This document shows, piece by piece, positions 1-12,108 of a stretch of 64,000 bases of DNA. The notes beneath the pieces were generated by a model. That model saw only the letters and a list, made by a program, of their open reading frames with translations. It did not search any database and was not told the DNA's origin. Position 1 is the stretch's first letter, and every line of letters starts with the position of its first letter. The stretch spans positions 372,001 to 436,000 of the forward strand of contig JAYKKR010000009.1 in the NCBI GenBank assembly GCA_036971615.1, in the 5' to 3' direction. This DNA comes from Amyloporia xantha. Lineage: Eukaryota > Basidiomycota > Agaricomycetes > Polyporales > Adustoporiaceae. The translations under genes and the position numbers were made by a program.

Positions 1-256
1 AGTTACTCGAGATTAACGAGCCAAACGTATCAACGCGCAGCACACAAACGCGTTTGGAGGATGGAATATATAAGGCTAAAGTCAGCTCATATGCAAATCT
101 ATTCTTTGGGCTGACCAATCTTTTGGGTGAGCTAGTCGCATTTTCTTTTCGTACAGTAGTTATGGTGCTCACAAATAACTATGCCCTGTGTCGGTGTTGT
201 CAGTTAGGTCTAGTCCAAATAGGTGATAAGAAGCATCAACTTACCGGCCGGCGGAA
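1..256. other. 3' flank of the first AIG1-like gene
   Basis: No gene is supported here. The stretch lies downstream of the stop codon of the minus-strand GTPase gene. On the minus strand, right after the stop codon, there is a GGTAAG donor-like site (about 240-245). A similar site follows the stop of the paralogue at 6430, so an intron in the 3' untranslated region is possible. Confidence 0.4.
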
Positions 257-1450
257 CTATAGTTCGAATCCTGTGTCATCAAGGCAACCTGAACCTTCTC
301 TGAGCTTCTCCACAGCTATTGCATCTGGATTTTTTCCCCATTGCCCCCTCCGGAACCGTGCAAAAATTCGCTCTCGCAAGCCTAGTTGCGGTCGTTTTCT
401 TTTTTGATCAGCGAGGTCGTCTTGTAGCTTCTTCACCTCAATTTCGAGTCGGTTCAGCTGCGCCTGCAAGTCGTTTAGCGCCTCCTTGATCTCGTCCATT
501 GCTGCTCTGCAGGATGCCTCTTTTCTGGATAAAACTTTCTCCATCTCTCTCTGCTTCTGCTGCATGTCGCTGCGATGCTTCATTGCTTGTCGATCTAGTT
601 CTCTGTGTAGCTCGGTACCAGCATCCGTTTGCTGGAGCTTTTTGTGTTCGTCGACAAGCTCGTGCTGCATCTGAAGACTCTTTGGCTGATAGTCGAGAAG
701 GAGTCTCATCGTCTCCATGGCCGAAATTGAGGTGTCATAGAGGCGGCACATTCGCGCACCATGATCAACTGCCTCCTTGAAAAGTGTCGCGTTCTCCTGG
801 AGTTCCGTTTCTCTCTGCCTGCCGATCTCCTCTGTAACATCTTTCCACATGGTCGTTGCTATTAGCGTATTCTCCATCGCGTTTCTTCCACATATTTTCG
901 TGAATAGTCGAAAGTTCTCCCTGGAAATTCCCCCGACGCGGTAGTCGGAGATACGGTGCATATATATAACACCGGTTAATTTCTTGCCCTTTTGGTAACT
1001 TCAAAATGTTTTCCAAATGTTGGTTGTGAGCGTCTTGACATTGATGAACTTTGTGCTACTTACGTTTGTTCAAGGAAGTCAGCGATATCTTTCAGTATTT
1101 CCGCTTGCGATTTATCGGTGTCGTCAAACCCCGGCGTGTCAATCAATGTGACGGCTACTCCATTGATATTGCAAGACGCAGTCTGCACTTTGGTTGTACA
1201 TGACTGTAGACTAGTCCCAACCGGCAGCTGTGAACCACAAACATTGTTGATGAACTACAAATAATTGCCCCTCGTGTGAGTGCTTTGTAAACTAGTAAGG
1301 AATTACTGACCGCTGTCTTGCCAACTCCGGTAGGTCCAGTAATCCTGTTGTCGAGACTTTGAGTGATCATCCGCTGTCAAATCAAGCCATAGCATGAATA
1401 ACATACGCAATAAGCTTGACATTCTCATCAATCCTGTCTGGCTGAGCCAT
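257..1450 (-). CDS. AIG1-like P-loop GTPase, paralogue 1
   Basis: Exons on the minus strand: 1450-1407, 1344-1311, 1254-1064, 998-257; 336 residues. The G domain is at the N-terminus: P-loop GPTGVGKT at residues 18-25, encoded by the 34-nt second exon; switch II DTPGFDDT at 65-72; then the family block IYMHRISDYRVGG near 101-113 and TTMW at 138-141 where a guanine-specificity motif is expected. After about residue 195 the protein is a charged coiled coil, then a basic stretch and a tail ending GCLDDTGFEL. Fungal members of this family are presumed cytosolic GTP-binding switches; their partners are unknown. The start is the first ATG that gives an open phase-2 exon spliced to the P-loop exon. 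It is divergent from paralogue 2. The G-domain call is firm; GTPase activity and role are inferred. Confidence 0.85.
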
Positions 1451-3263
1451 GTCAGAAGTCTTCAAGTAGGGAAAGGTTTGAGTGGGTAGTATATCCAGTC
1501 TGATAGCCTGTATAGCTCCGTCACTGTATGCTGCGTCAAGACACTACTGTGCGATCCCACACGTCTTTGGCGTGTTTGACTGTGCATCGTCATTGAGTCA
1601 TCCAGGAGCGCTACCGGATTCATTTATTGTTTGTTCGATGCTGGAAGAATTGTTGAGACATTCACTGTTATTCTAGCTTCAACACGGCCGTCAGTGATTT
1701 GGATCGTGATTTCTGGATTCAATTATTGGTCTGTAACTTGTACATGGACCTCACTCACGCCGCATGATATATGATGTGCGCATTCTCAAAGAGATCTTCC
1801 AGAATTGGTCTCTGTTTCCCCCGTATCTGACAAACCCTGCATCCTGAAACGTTAAAGCTGCATACTGCCAACTCATGACCAATGGTACGTGATCAGCAGG
1901 TCTCGTTTGAATACATAGTGATGTGTGTCCAAACTTTAGAGTGATGTTAGCGCTTACTAAGGAAGGGCCGTGACGTTGAATGAATTTCTAATCAACGCAC
2001 CGGCGGACTCCGGAGTGTATGTTGTAACTCTCTGTGAGTTATGCTAGTCTATCTGTGGTCCGTTCTTCGTTCTTCCGCAGAATTAGGCGGAAAACCCCAG
2101 CTCATACGCCTGTGTTCGTAACGCGTGTCTTCCAAGCGACACCAGGAACTTAGAATAACGTGAAAGCTCTCACAGTCCACTATCGCATCCAGTCAGCTTG
2201 TTTATTCGTTCAATCAAAGTGATCATCTTCTTCGTGCTCAGAAATGTGAACCGCCCAGCCCGAATCCATCGGTCTCAAACCAGGTCAGATCTCACACCAC
2301 ACACGTTACATTCATCTCAAAATCCGAGGCTTGTATTTCACTTTGCGAACTCGGGCGAAGTCTTTGGATTGCCTTCTTAGTGATATTTTTTTGTCTTTCC
2401 AATATCTGTATATGGACTTTTCTTGGGCAGGTGAGTTGAAGTTCACCTTCCGCGGCCCAGCGGAGTATGCCAGTGCATGTATCGGGTGATTGTAGAGTCT
2501 TCATTTGTATTGACAACTGTGGCTCCAATCCTCAATAATACGTGCGTAAGGTTTCTGAGTCCACTGTGCGCTATGAGCTCGGCTTCTAGTCTTCTTCGTG
2601 CACTTCCAATATTCTTGACTCATACTGTAGGTCGTTCTATGTGCGAAATCGAAAAATGATTATCATATACATTTGAGGCTCTCGCGTTCATACTCGACCT
2701 GAAAAAAATTGTAACTTTATCACAGATGAAATTGGAAGCATGTATCTCAAATAAAATCTGCACGATTGGTACTACTGATCTTTACACATGACAAATGAGG
2801 TGGCAATAAGAATCCCGCACTGGATTGATCGAGGTGCCGTAAAGCCTTCGAGCATCACACAGTAACAGGCGTGTCGCAAACGGATAATGCTGGCTTCATT
2901 ATGATTTTGCTTTCCATTTCTGTCTTAGGACGGCACATTGTTTCTCACAACAGGGAAAAGAAACTACATCGTGGTGTCTGAACTTAAACCAGCGTGTTTT
3001 CCTACTGTTCGATGAGATCAGGCGATGGCTGGATCGCATATCCGGTGACCTGTTGACACCTCGGACACTCTATCATCTTTTGGAAGATTAAAATTCTCAG
3101 GAACTATTACTGCGCATAACCATCAGTTCGATGGCAACCGCTCCAGAAAGTAATTTAGAACACACGGAAGTCTCGCCACCACGATATGGGCATACAAGTG
3201 GGACGCATTGTGGTGTAACATTACCCAGACTGAATCCGTTCTTCAGTTCCACCACATAACACG
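1451..3263. other. Intergenic spacer between divergent GTPase genes
   Basis: This 1.8 kb stretch separates the start codons of two divergently transcribed GTPase paralogues and must hold both promoters. It is AT-rich with short frames only. I see no conserved domain, RNA gene or repeat in it. Confidence 0.45.
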
Positions 3264-4374
3264 ATGGCCCCAAAAAAACTGAACTCAAAGACGAAGAAAC
3301 CGAAACACAAGCTTCAATCTGTAATTATCGCGTACGTTCTTCTGCTGAGCTCGGCTTCACCACAGGAACAAAACTGATAAACCTATAGGGTAATGGGACC
3401 TACCGGGTCGGGGAAAACGACTGTAAGCAAAGGTTTTGGCAACGCATCAGAGTAAACGAGCTGAAAAATCTACTTATCCAGTTTATCAATACGGTCAGCG
3501 GCTCAGAAATGCGCGTTGGGAAGGGACTGGAATCGGAAACTGCCTGTATCCAGCTATCCCAACCATTTGCATTGGATGGCTACTTGGTCACGCTGGTTGA
3601 CACACCTGGTTTCGACGATACTACGAAGAGCGATGCGGACATTCTCTCCATCGTCGCCGACCACCTTACATCCACGTAAGTCATCTACTAGTATCGATGA
3701 TGATGCAGGTAGATAACTTACAGCTCTGATGTAGGTTCAAAAAAGGACAACATTTGAGCGGTGTGATTTACCTCCATCGGATTTCAGACAATAGGATGGG
3801 TGGAACAGCTCTGCGTAATTTCAAGATGTTCAGGGAGCTGTGCGGTCCTGAAGCCCTGTCGAACGCTGCCATCGTGCTGAACATGTGGGACAAAGTTAAC
3901 GCCAACGTGCGAAGCGCTCGGGAGGCAGAACTTGTCAGCAAAGACATGTTCTTCAAGCCTGCGATTGATAGAGGCGCTCAGGTGTTTCACCACGAGAACA
4001 CTGTCAAGTCTGCAAGTGAAATATTACTCTGGCTTGCCAAACGACCGCCAAAGCCGCTGTTGATACAGAAGGAGCTCGTGGATCAGCGGAAGCCGATCTA
4101 CGAGACAGCAGCAGGTGTCGCCCTTTTAGGAGAGCTGGCGCTGAAAGAGCAGAGGCATGCCGAGCAGTTGAAGGAAGTGCAGCGAGAGATAGAGGAGGCA
4201 ATCAGGCAGAAGGACGATGAAGATAGGAAGGAATTGGAAGACGCTCGGCGAAAGTTGGAGTCAGCGAGGAACAATATATTGCAGCAGCAAGCGACCATCC
4301 GAGCTGCAAAGCCCCAGCCAAGATCGGCTGCAAAGGGGTGGTTTCGCTTTATACAAAGTCTTGGATGCCACTGA
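3264..4374 (+). CDS. AIG1-like P-loop GTPase, paralogue 2
   Basis: Exons 3264-3331, 3389-3422, 3482-3675, 3735-4374; 311 residues. A short Lys-rich N-terminus (MAPKKLNSKTKKPKHK) precedes the P-loop GPTGSGKT, which is again alone on a 34-nt exon. Switch II is DTPGFDDT, followed by IYLHRISDNRMGG and the NMW motif. The C-terminal third is an Arg/Glu/Lys-rich coiled coil. It ends in a short aromatic tail (WFRFIQSLGCH) unlike the CLDD tails of paralogues 1 and 3. It is closest to paralogue 4 across the G domain and coiled coil. Exon phases are identical to the other three, so all descend from one spliced gene. Convergent with paralogue 3. The GTP-binding fold is visible; its biological role is not. 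Confidence 0.85.
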
Positions 4375-6429
4375 GGAGCGAAAGTCCTATTGGGAGGTCT
4401 ATACGTCCATCCGCACACCTATGGCAGCCGATCTATGCGGTCACACTGTTGAAGACCTTATGTACATTTCATCGCGATTCATAACGTCTGTAACGGGATA
4501 TTTAAACATTGCTTATTGATTGTATAGACGTGGCGCGGGTATCTATCGAGACAGATCCTTTCCGTAGTTGACTCCGCAGTACAGCTCGAGCTTCGTCGTT
4601 ACGACTGGTCAACTGTTTAGATTTGTTATTCAACGAAAAACTTAAAAGTACCACATGATATCAGTGAGCTTACTTCGAGCATATTCTGGGCATTCGTTCA
4701 GTACATAGATTCCAGTGCATGTCTATGTTATCCAATGGACACCAGCCTGTCAGAAGATATACTTTGATGAAGCCAAAGAGATACGCAATAGGCAAGAAAT
4801 ACTGGGATACTCTTGATAATGCCTTTGCGGGCATTTCATTCTCTTCAATTCCAGATGAAAATCAGAAGAGAAACGGATGACACCATTCTGTAAGTAACCT
4901 AGTCATGAATCGATAAAAAGTTTCGACCTTGGCGATTCTGCAACACGACTCAGAAAGCACAGTATCTCTGTGACGATTGCGGAATTTGATTTGTCAGAAT
5001 CGACGGGAAGAAGGAATGATGCTCGTGTCGATGGACAGATCTGTCTGTAGTCGTGCCACAGTTATAAAATGAACCATGTCCATTACAACTAGAGCTAGCT
5101 CATCGTTGGAAATATATTCGGCCAAAAATGCTCCAGGCTGCATGAAGCGTCCGAGGTACAAAAGCGACAGATACTTTATGACAAATTGAAGATAAGTCCC
5201 AGAATTTTTCATAAAATGCATAGTCAACGAGCTTCACGAGGATGAGGTCCGCAGGAAAAGGCTCCAGGGTCGATATCTAGAGTTCAAAGGTTGAGGCGTA
5301 TAAAATGCACGTGCAAGCAGTCTGAGGGGACAGGCCTTGTGTTGCTAAGTAATGTCTTCGAGCCTTCGGTATGTTCGCATAGTATAATGGCCGAGGGCTG
5401 TCGAGGGCTGTCTACGCCGCGGCAGGTTATTCTTAAAGTAAACGCAATTGAAACGCAAACTCGAATCGCCAGCACCTAAGCACGTGACTACCAGCGAACA
5501 AGCCAAATGATCCTCTCTTGAAATCACGCCCGTCTGGCAGACAAGTACTCGCACATGTATGCATTAACCTCATCACAAGAGTTCTAAGCATAATTCGCAG
5601 GTGAGCAGACCAGAATCTAAATCAAGCGACATCCCTGTCGGATGCTATTCTAAAATATGGTGTTTTGGCTTGAGCCTTGCATCGTTTTCATGACATTCTC
5701 ACCAACGGCCTGAGTCTACTATTTCAGGCTAACCTCCCTGATCCTCGCGTCGTAGATCTCACTGCACACTGGTTCTACTCATTGTTAGCATCATGCTCAA
5801 CATAACACTGGTCGCATTCAGCATGCCTGTTTGCGCCACCCTACTGCACGACGCCTGGCCTGCGACTGATCGAGAAGATGCAGTCCTCTGCTCATATTCA
5901 AATTGCCACAGACTACGCACCAATAATTGTTGCCGGGTAAGTTGTCGTGAGGCCTTCCATGTTTTAGAAATTAACCAGATATATACGTCATTCAGTATAA
6001 CTATCTTATTTCGCTATTCGCTGCAAACAAGACATTCAGAATGAGTACTATGTCTTGTATAATCGATGCTGATCATGCATTCCTTGTGCTTTTCCATTAT
6101 CTTGGAAATTTTTAGCTGCTCAGATACTGGCGCGATGTTTCCTCCGTGCTTGATACATTCTACAATTCTTGACAGAAAGTACGTGAGGTTTTAGGACAAG
6201 CATGCAAGAGGAAACACGATAAGTTGACCACGCTCGATAAACGACCGACGAGAGAACGGTGCAGAAACTGATCCAAGCGCGTCCATGGGGCTCTTTGCAA
6301 CGGTCTCCGATACAAAATGCCACATCATAGTGAAATCTCAGATTCAGAATTGTTCTCTTTTTCTCTGTATTATAAAATCCTTCATCAGAGTTGAAACACT
6401 CACGAATGTTGGCCAACTTGCTTACCGCT
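4375..6429. other. Intergenic spacer between convergent GTPase genes
   Basis: About 2 kb between the 3' ends of paralogues 2 and 3. It holds only short frames without recognisable domains. Nothing else could be supported. Confidence 0.45.
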
Positions 6430-7629
6430 CTATAATTCGAACCCATCATCGTCAAGGCAGCCTCCCCCTTGCCTAGACTTCTCCACAATCATTGCACCCG
6501 CCTTCCTATCTCGTCGTCCCTGCAATCGAGAGATAGCGTCGCGTACTCTTCCTCGAAAGCCTCGTCGCATCCGTCTTCCTTCTCTGCTTGGACTTTCGAC
6601 CGCTAGCTTTCTCATCTCGCCTTCCAGTCTGGTCAATTTCTCCTCTAACTGCGCCAGTGATCGCTTGAGCTCGTCCATTTCCTCTTCATGGGATGCCTCC
6701 CGTTGCGCCATGACTTCGCCCATCTCGGTTTGTAGCTTTGATAATTTTACTCGATGTTCCTCTGCTTGTCTGTCCAGTTCGCTTTGCAGCTCCGTACCGG
6801 CCGACGTTTGTGGGAGAAGCTTCTGCTCGTCGACCAATTCACACTGCATCTGCAGTGGCTTTGGGTAATATTCGAGGAAAGGTGTCAGTGTGTCCGTGGC
6901 TGATATCGTTGTCCTGTATAGGCGTCCCATCCGAGCCCCTTGGCTGATCGCCTCCTTGAAAAATATTGGCTTGCTTTGAAGTTCTTGTTCTCTGCGAACG
7001 CCAACCTCCTCCCTGACTTCTTCCCACATCGTCGTCATAATCAGCACATTCTTCATCGCGTCCTTCCCGCAAATCTTGGAGAACAGTCGGAAGTTCTCTC
7101 TGGCGATACCACCTACACGGTAGTCGGAAATGCGATGCAGATATATCACTCCTGATAATTTTCGGCCCTTCTCGTATCTATATAAACCCGTGAGTCAATG
7201 TCACTCTTGTCTCATTTCATAACCTAATTGTACACGCTCACGTTTGTTCGAGGAAGTCAGCGATATCTTTCAAGATATCTGCTTGTGACTTGTGTGTATC
7301 ATCAAAACCGGGAGTATCGATCAATGTGACTCTTTCTCCACCAAATTCACAGTGTGCAGTTTGCACCTTATCCGTACACGACTGCAGACTGGTGCCGACT
7401 TTCAGATTTGATCCGCATACGGCGTTGATGAACTGTCAGCCAAATCGCGTTGTGAGTACCTTTTGATAATCGCTGAGGAGCACCCGAACCGTTGTTTTCC
7501 CTGCCCCAGTGGGACCAGTAACGCTATTATCGAAAAACACTGCGATCAACCAATTGCAGGCCTAGGTAAAATGTCGCGGACTTACGCAATGAGCTTTGAC
7601 TTGCGTTCGCCATTGTTAGGATAGGCCAT
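6430..7629 (-). CDS. AIG1-like P-loop GTPase, paralogue 3
   Basis: Minus-strand exons 7629-7586, 7523-7490, 7432-7242, 7177-6430; 338 residues. P-loop GPTGAGKT sits on the 34-nt micro-exon, switch II is DTPGFDDT, then IYLHRISDYRVGG and TTMW. A coiled coil rich in Glu/Lys/Leu is followed by an Arg-rich region and the tail GCLDDDGFEL, nearly the same tail as paralogue 1, so these two form a subgroup. The second intron uses a weak GTTCGG donor; the others are regular GT-AG. As in paralogue 1, a GGTAAG site lies just after the stop codon. It is divergent from paralogue 4. G-domain assignment is strong; function is unknown. Confidence 0.85.
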
Positions 7630-10600
7630 GGTTCTCATTTTGCACAGATGGAGTTGTACTGGCTATATATGCGGATCTTGACGTCCACGCCGACGCTTTC
7701 GATACCTTTCGGTCGGTCGTCGTCATCAAGACACACTGCTGGTCGCTACCTCACGTTATGGGCATGCTTTGTTGAGGCACGCTAACTTTACAAGTCTCAA
7801 TCCACCGTTCAGATATTGGCCGGAACTGGATGCGTTGACCGAGCTGACTTAACCCCAGTTTCCGCAAGTTCAAGAGTTCAAGCAGACCATTATTATGCGT
7901 ACCGTACTGTGAGCGTATTCTTTTCTTCCAAGCATGCTTACAGATTCCCACCACGTCGTCTATTTTTGTTCATCGTCCTCCTCGTAAGCATCCAAGAAGC
8001 GTCACGATAAGTCTGATACAGATGACGCATGTTTTGTGCATTCCTCTGCTCATGACGTAGGGTTTGTCATCTGTAAATCTGAAAGATGATAGCGGAGATC
8101 CTGATCGTTCGCTCTGAACATGCCAACAGCCTACAGGGGTCCGTAAGTTGCCGTCTCCACAATTGTCACCCTCTGCGCCCTCTCTTCTATCGCAGAAGAC
8201 ATGTCCCTTGCAGCAGGTGATCATGGAGCATGTGTAGTGCAAAGGGCTCGAGGAGCTTCTCGATCAATCATGTTTTCAGAGTAAGTTCTTCCAGGTGCAT
8301 TCCAAAATCCTCCGTTTACATTTGATTGGACGTTGATCAGCCCACCCATGTTCTCGTTCGTCGCAAGGAACTACCCACCCTGCCTTTAGGAGCTATGTAT
8401 CAAGGACTTGAGCTATAAGTGAAACGTCCCTTACTCCCTGACAACACTATCTTAATAGCCCAAGTTTCGGCAATGCAATACCTCGTTGCGCAGATGCAAC
8501 ACCCCCATAAGCGACCTCGCCGCTTCGGTGTGCTTCAATTTTCTGCCTGCCCCATCTAATTCTGCCTCGCTGCAACAGTGTGTCAGTGATGACACTAATT
8601 AATTACCCGAGGAAGACTCGCGACGGTTTCGTCACGTAGAAGCTCAAGACTTACCGTGCTGGTAACTCTATAGCTGTCTATTCACGCATACTCCGCTCAT
8701 TTTGCCACCATTTTGTGCTTTAGATTGTGTCGAGCTACCAGGTTTGGTTGGTTCGCTCCACGGTTGCCGTGCTGTATCAGGTCTGATTTTGCATTTTGCA
8801 TTTCGCATCGCACTGTCTCGGCCCCCCCCCCCCTCTCCCCCGAATCAATCGTCTGGTCGGGTAACGAGACGCCGTTCCTCCGCCATTCCGCTCATCGGCG
8901 CTATTGCGCTCATTGTTATAGACGGTGCAGATGGGACAACTTGTTTCAACCACCGCAGCAGTGTTGGAAGAAAATACCGTTTTGAGCCTTATGATGGTGG
9001 ATGTGATTTTCCTGATTGCAGGGACCGGCCTCTTTTCCTAAAATAAAAACTCAGCGGGTTTATACTGCACGGACCGGCTCAATAGTGGATCACCATCAAT
9101 GGCAATCAACTACGACTTGCTACGAGCAGACAGAAAGGTGCATTTGGGTTCTCTGTACGACAGTCTAGACTGTCTAGGTAGGTGTCTGATTGAGCATATC
9201 CTTGCGGGACACCGTCTGGCAAGTGTTCGATGCACAGGGCATGAGTGTAGCCTGCGCGATGTTAACGGTACTCAATCTGCGATGAGGGCCCGGGGCAGAA
9301 GGGCGAGAAGGGTCCTAAGATCGGTCACTGGCAGACAATGCGTCCGGCGGGGAGCACTAGTGAGTCATGGCTGCGACACGATGTGTAGATTTATGCGCAC
9401 AGATACAGAAAAAATCGCGCTGGCAAAGCATGCCATATATATAGACTCCGTAGAGCGAGAGCCTCAAGAATCACAGCAAAGGAGCAACCCTGCCAAATGT
9501 TCGCACGATCATCGCTGTAAAATTCACATTTGGTCGTAGTACATGACTCGCTTGATACAAACGTGTTGGTCTCAATTATCCCGCTAATCCCTGAATCACG
9601 AACTCGTATAATTGCATCACCACCATCCCAGCGGAATCAACCATTATCTATCAGTCGTCGTAGTTACTCTGCGCACTCATCGACTCCCGTAGTGCGTCTC
9701 TGGTTTCTTTGCTGATATATCCTTGAGAACAATTTCGTACCGTCATGTCTCTTCTGTCGCCGATCTTTTTACCGCATTGAATGTCTACTTTCACCGCTGG
9801 GAAAATGATTCTTCGTCGTCCTCTCTTAACTCTTCCGTAAGTAAGGTGGTCATTTTGAACGTCCGTACGCCATAATCAATAGACTGTTTGGAGACAGCTT
9901 TTCGAAGATGTACGGGGACCTTCTGCATTCAAATTACCTATGGTGAAATCATTACATTTTCGATACAGCAGATATTTTAGGTCTGTGCTTCCTCCTGCCT
10001 TGATTCATGAATAACACGTTTCAGTACCTGGCCTTCAAGTCTGTTAGAAACAAGCCGTTCGCGCACCCTGCACGTCGTGTTCTAACATAGCACCTTGTCT
10101 AGGCCGTGGTGTTGGCAAGAAACATGATTCCCTTGCCTCCGTCTCGGCTGGACTAGACTCAAACTCGTGCAGACTGGATTTGAATAGGAAGTTCATGGGT
10201 TAATGTACGAGCAGGAGGGGAGTCGGCTCTAGAAGCACCCAGGCCTCCTGGTTACCTGTATTGTCAAAGTCCGAGAGCGCGTTTTGATTGCTGATAGTAA
10301 AATAGCATTGCTTAGCCACGCGAAGAGCGTAAGCGATGACAGCTTAGTGTGCATATCTGCGTCTGACGAAGGACGTGTTGGAATATCCAGCAGGGAGAAG
10401 GACGCTCATACGAGATATTTATGCAAGTGACAGCGATCTTACGACGTTGTAACGGCATTGATAGCGAGATCGCGAGTGCTTCCATTATGCCGCCTCGTTG
10501 AGTTGTACACCTTCATCGTGCACGCATACTCTCCGCTTGGGGCAAGCTTGGGGCTAGTCCTGTTTCTGGAATTGAAAATGACATGTTGCGCGGCTCCGAT

Positions 10601-11020
10601 CAAAATTTCTGCATGGCATCATCTCAGCAGTCATGTGTAGCGCTCCACTCAACGACGCCGTACGTACCATCCTTATGCGCTATTCAGTGTCTTGTATAAG
10701 TTCACCCCAACTAGTCATGCAAATGTTATGAGTTGATGAGAGCAGTGACGAGAGTATTTCCGATGTCCCGACCTTGACTACTTCTCCAGAGCGTGATTTG
10801 ATGCTCTAGCTCTATTTCTTCCCCCATGCGGTGACCGGCAGTTTTTTGCCACCAACACCATTGCATACTCTGGCCTCTCTGATGCTTGCTGTGATTTGAA
10901 CGCTGCGCAGGACTAGCGCGAGGATCGCGTTTCAGCGTTTCGACGGCGTAGTTCAATCATTCGGGCGAACATAAAGACCTCCTGGATGAGCCACACCCTT
11001 CCACAGAGAACCACTAGCAG
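7630..11020. other. Intergenic region between GTPase paralogues 3 and 4
   Basis: This 3.4 kb region has only short frames of biased composition. A run of 12 C lies at 8822-8833. I see no GTPase fragment, transposase or RNA gene. It must contain the promoters of the two divergent flanking genes. Confidence 0.4.
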
Positions 11021-12108
11021 ATGTCTGACACTAGATCAACGAACACTAAGAACAATGGAAGCAAACTCAAATCTGTGACAATTGTGTACGTGACCATATG
11101 TTAATGCTGCCGAAAATATCACTGATACAAGTTACAGAGTTATGGGACCTACCGGGTCAGGGAAGACATCTGTCAGGATATCAAGCTCCGCCCCGAAAGA
11201 AGATTTACACTAACCCACACTATTGCAGTTCATCAACCTGGCTAGTGGCTCCGAGCTGCGCGTCGGAGCGGGTTTAGAGTCAGCCACTGACTGCATACAG
11301 ATGTCGCAGCCGTTCATATTGGACAAATACCGCGTGACATTGGTTGATACCCCGGGATTTGACGACACTACGAAGAGCGATGTAGATATCCTGACCATCA
11401 TTTCCGACTACTTGACATCCGCGTAAGTGACATATTACCATCAATGTGAGAAAATGGTAAACATACATCCCCAGCTTTAAGAGAAAAGAGAAAATCAATG
11501 GCATAATATACCTGCATCGAATTTCGGACAATCGGATGGGTGGGACAGCCCTGCGGAACTTCAAGATGTTCAGGCAGCTGTGTGGTCCACAGGCCCTGAA
11601 GAACGCTGCAATCGTCCTAAATATGTGGAACGAGGTCAACGAGAATGTCCGCAAAGCTCGAGAGGCAGAGCTAATCAGCAAAGAGACATTCTTCCAACCG
11701 GCAGTGAAGGCAGGCGCTCAAATATTCCACCACGAGAACACCGTGAAATCTGCACACGCAATACTACGTTGGCTCGCTAAACGATCCCCGAAACTATTGC
11801 TCATCCAGAAGGAGCTCGTCACACAGCGGAAACAGATTGGAGAAACGGCGGCTGGTATCGCCCTTCTAGGAGAGCTGGCAGACAAGGAGCGGAAGCATGC
11901 AGAGAAGTTGCGAGAAATGCAGAGGGAAATTGAGGAGGCAATTAGGAAGAAGGACGATGAGGACAGGAGAGAATTGGAAGACGCACGAAGGAAGTTGGAG
12001 CAGGCAAGAAACAGTATATTGAGGCAACAGCAGAAGATTCAAACCACACGCAGGAGGCGCACGGGCGGTCTCTGCTGTTGGAAGGATGGCGGAAACGTAG
12101 AATACTGA
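11021..12108 (+). CDS. AIG1-like P-loop GTPase, paralogue 4
   Basis: Exons 11021-11085, 11138-11171, 11229-11422, 11475-12108; 308 residues. It has the same layout as paralogue 2: short polar N-terminus, P-loop GPTGSGKT on a 34-nt exon, switch II DTPGFDDT, IYLHRISDNRMGG, LNMW, then a long charged coiled coil (KDDEDRRELEDARRKLE region). The C-terminus is distinct, with an Arg run and a Cys pair (GGLCCWKDGG). The coiled coil suggests self-association or partner binding, as in other AIG1-type proteins; this is inference. The start ATG is the only one giving a phase-2 first exon that joins the P-loop exon in frame. Confidence 0.85.

Noticed and set aside
8822..8833. Run of 12 C, possible origin or regulatory tract
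   Set aside because: Simple homopolymer with no associated structure or gene.
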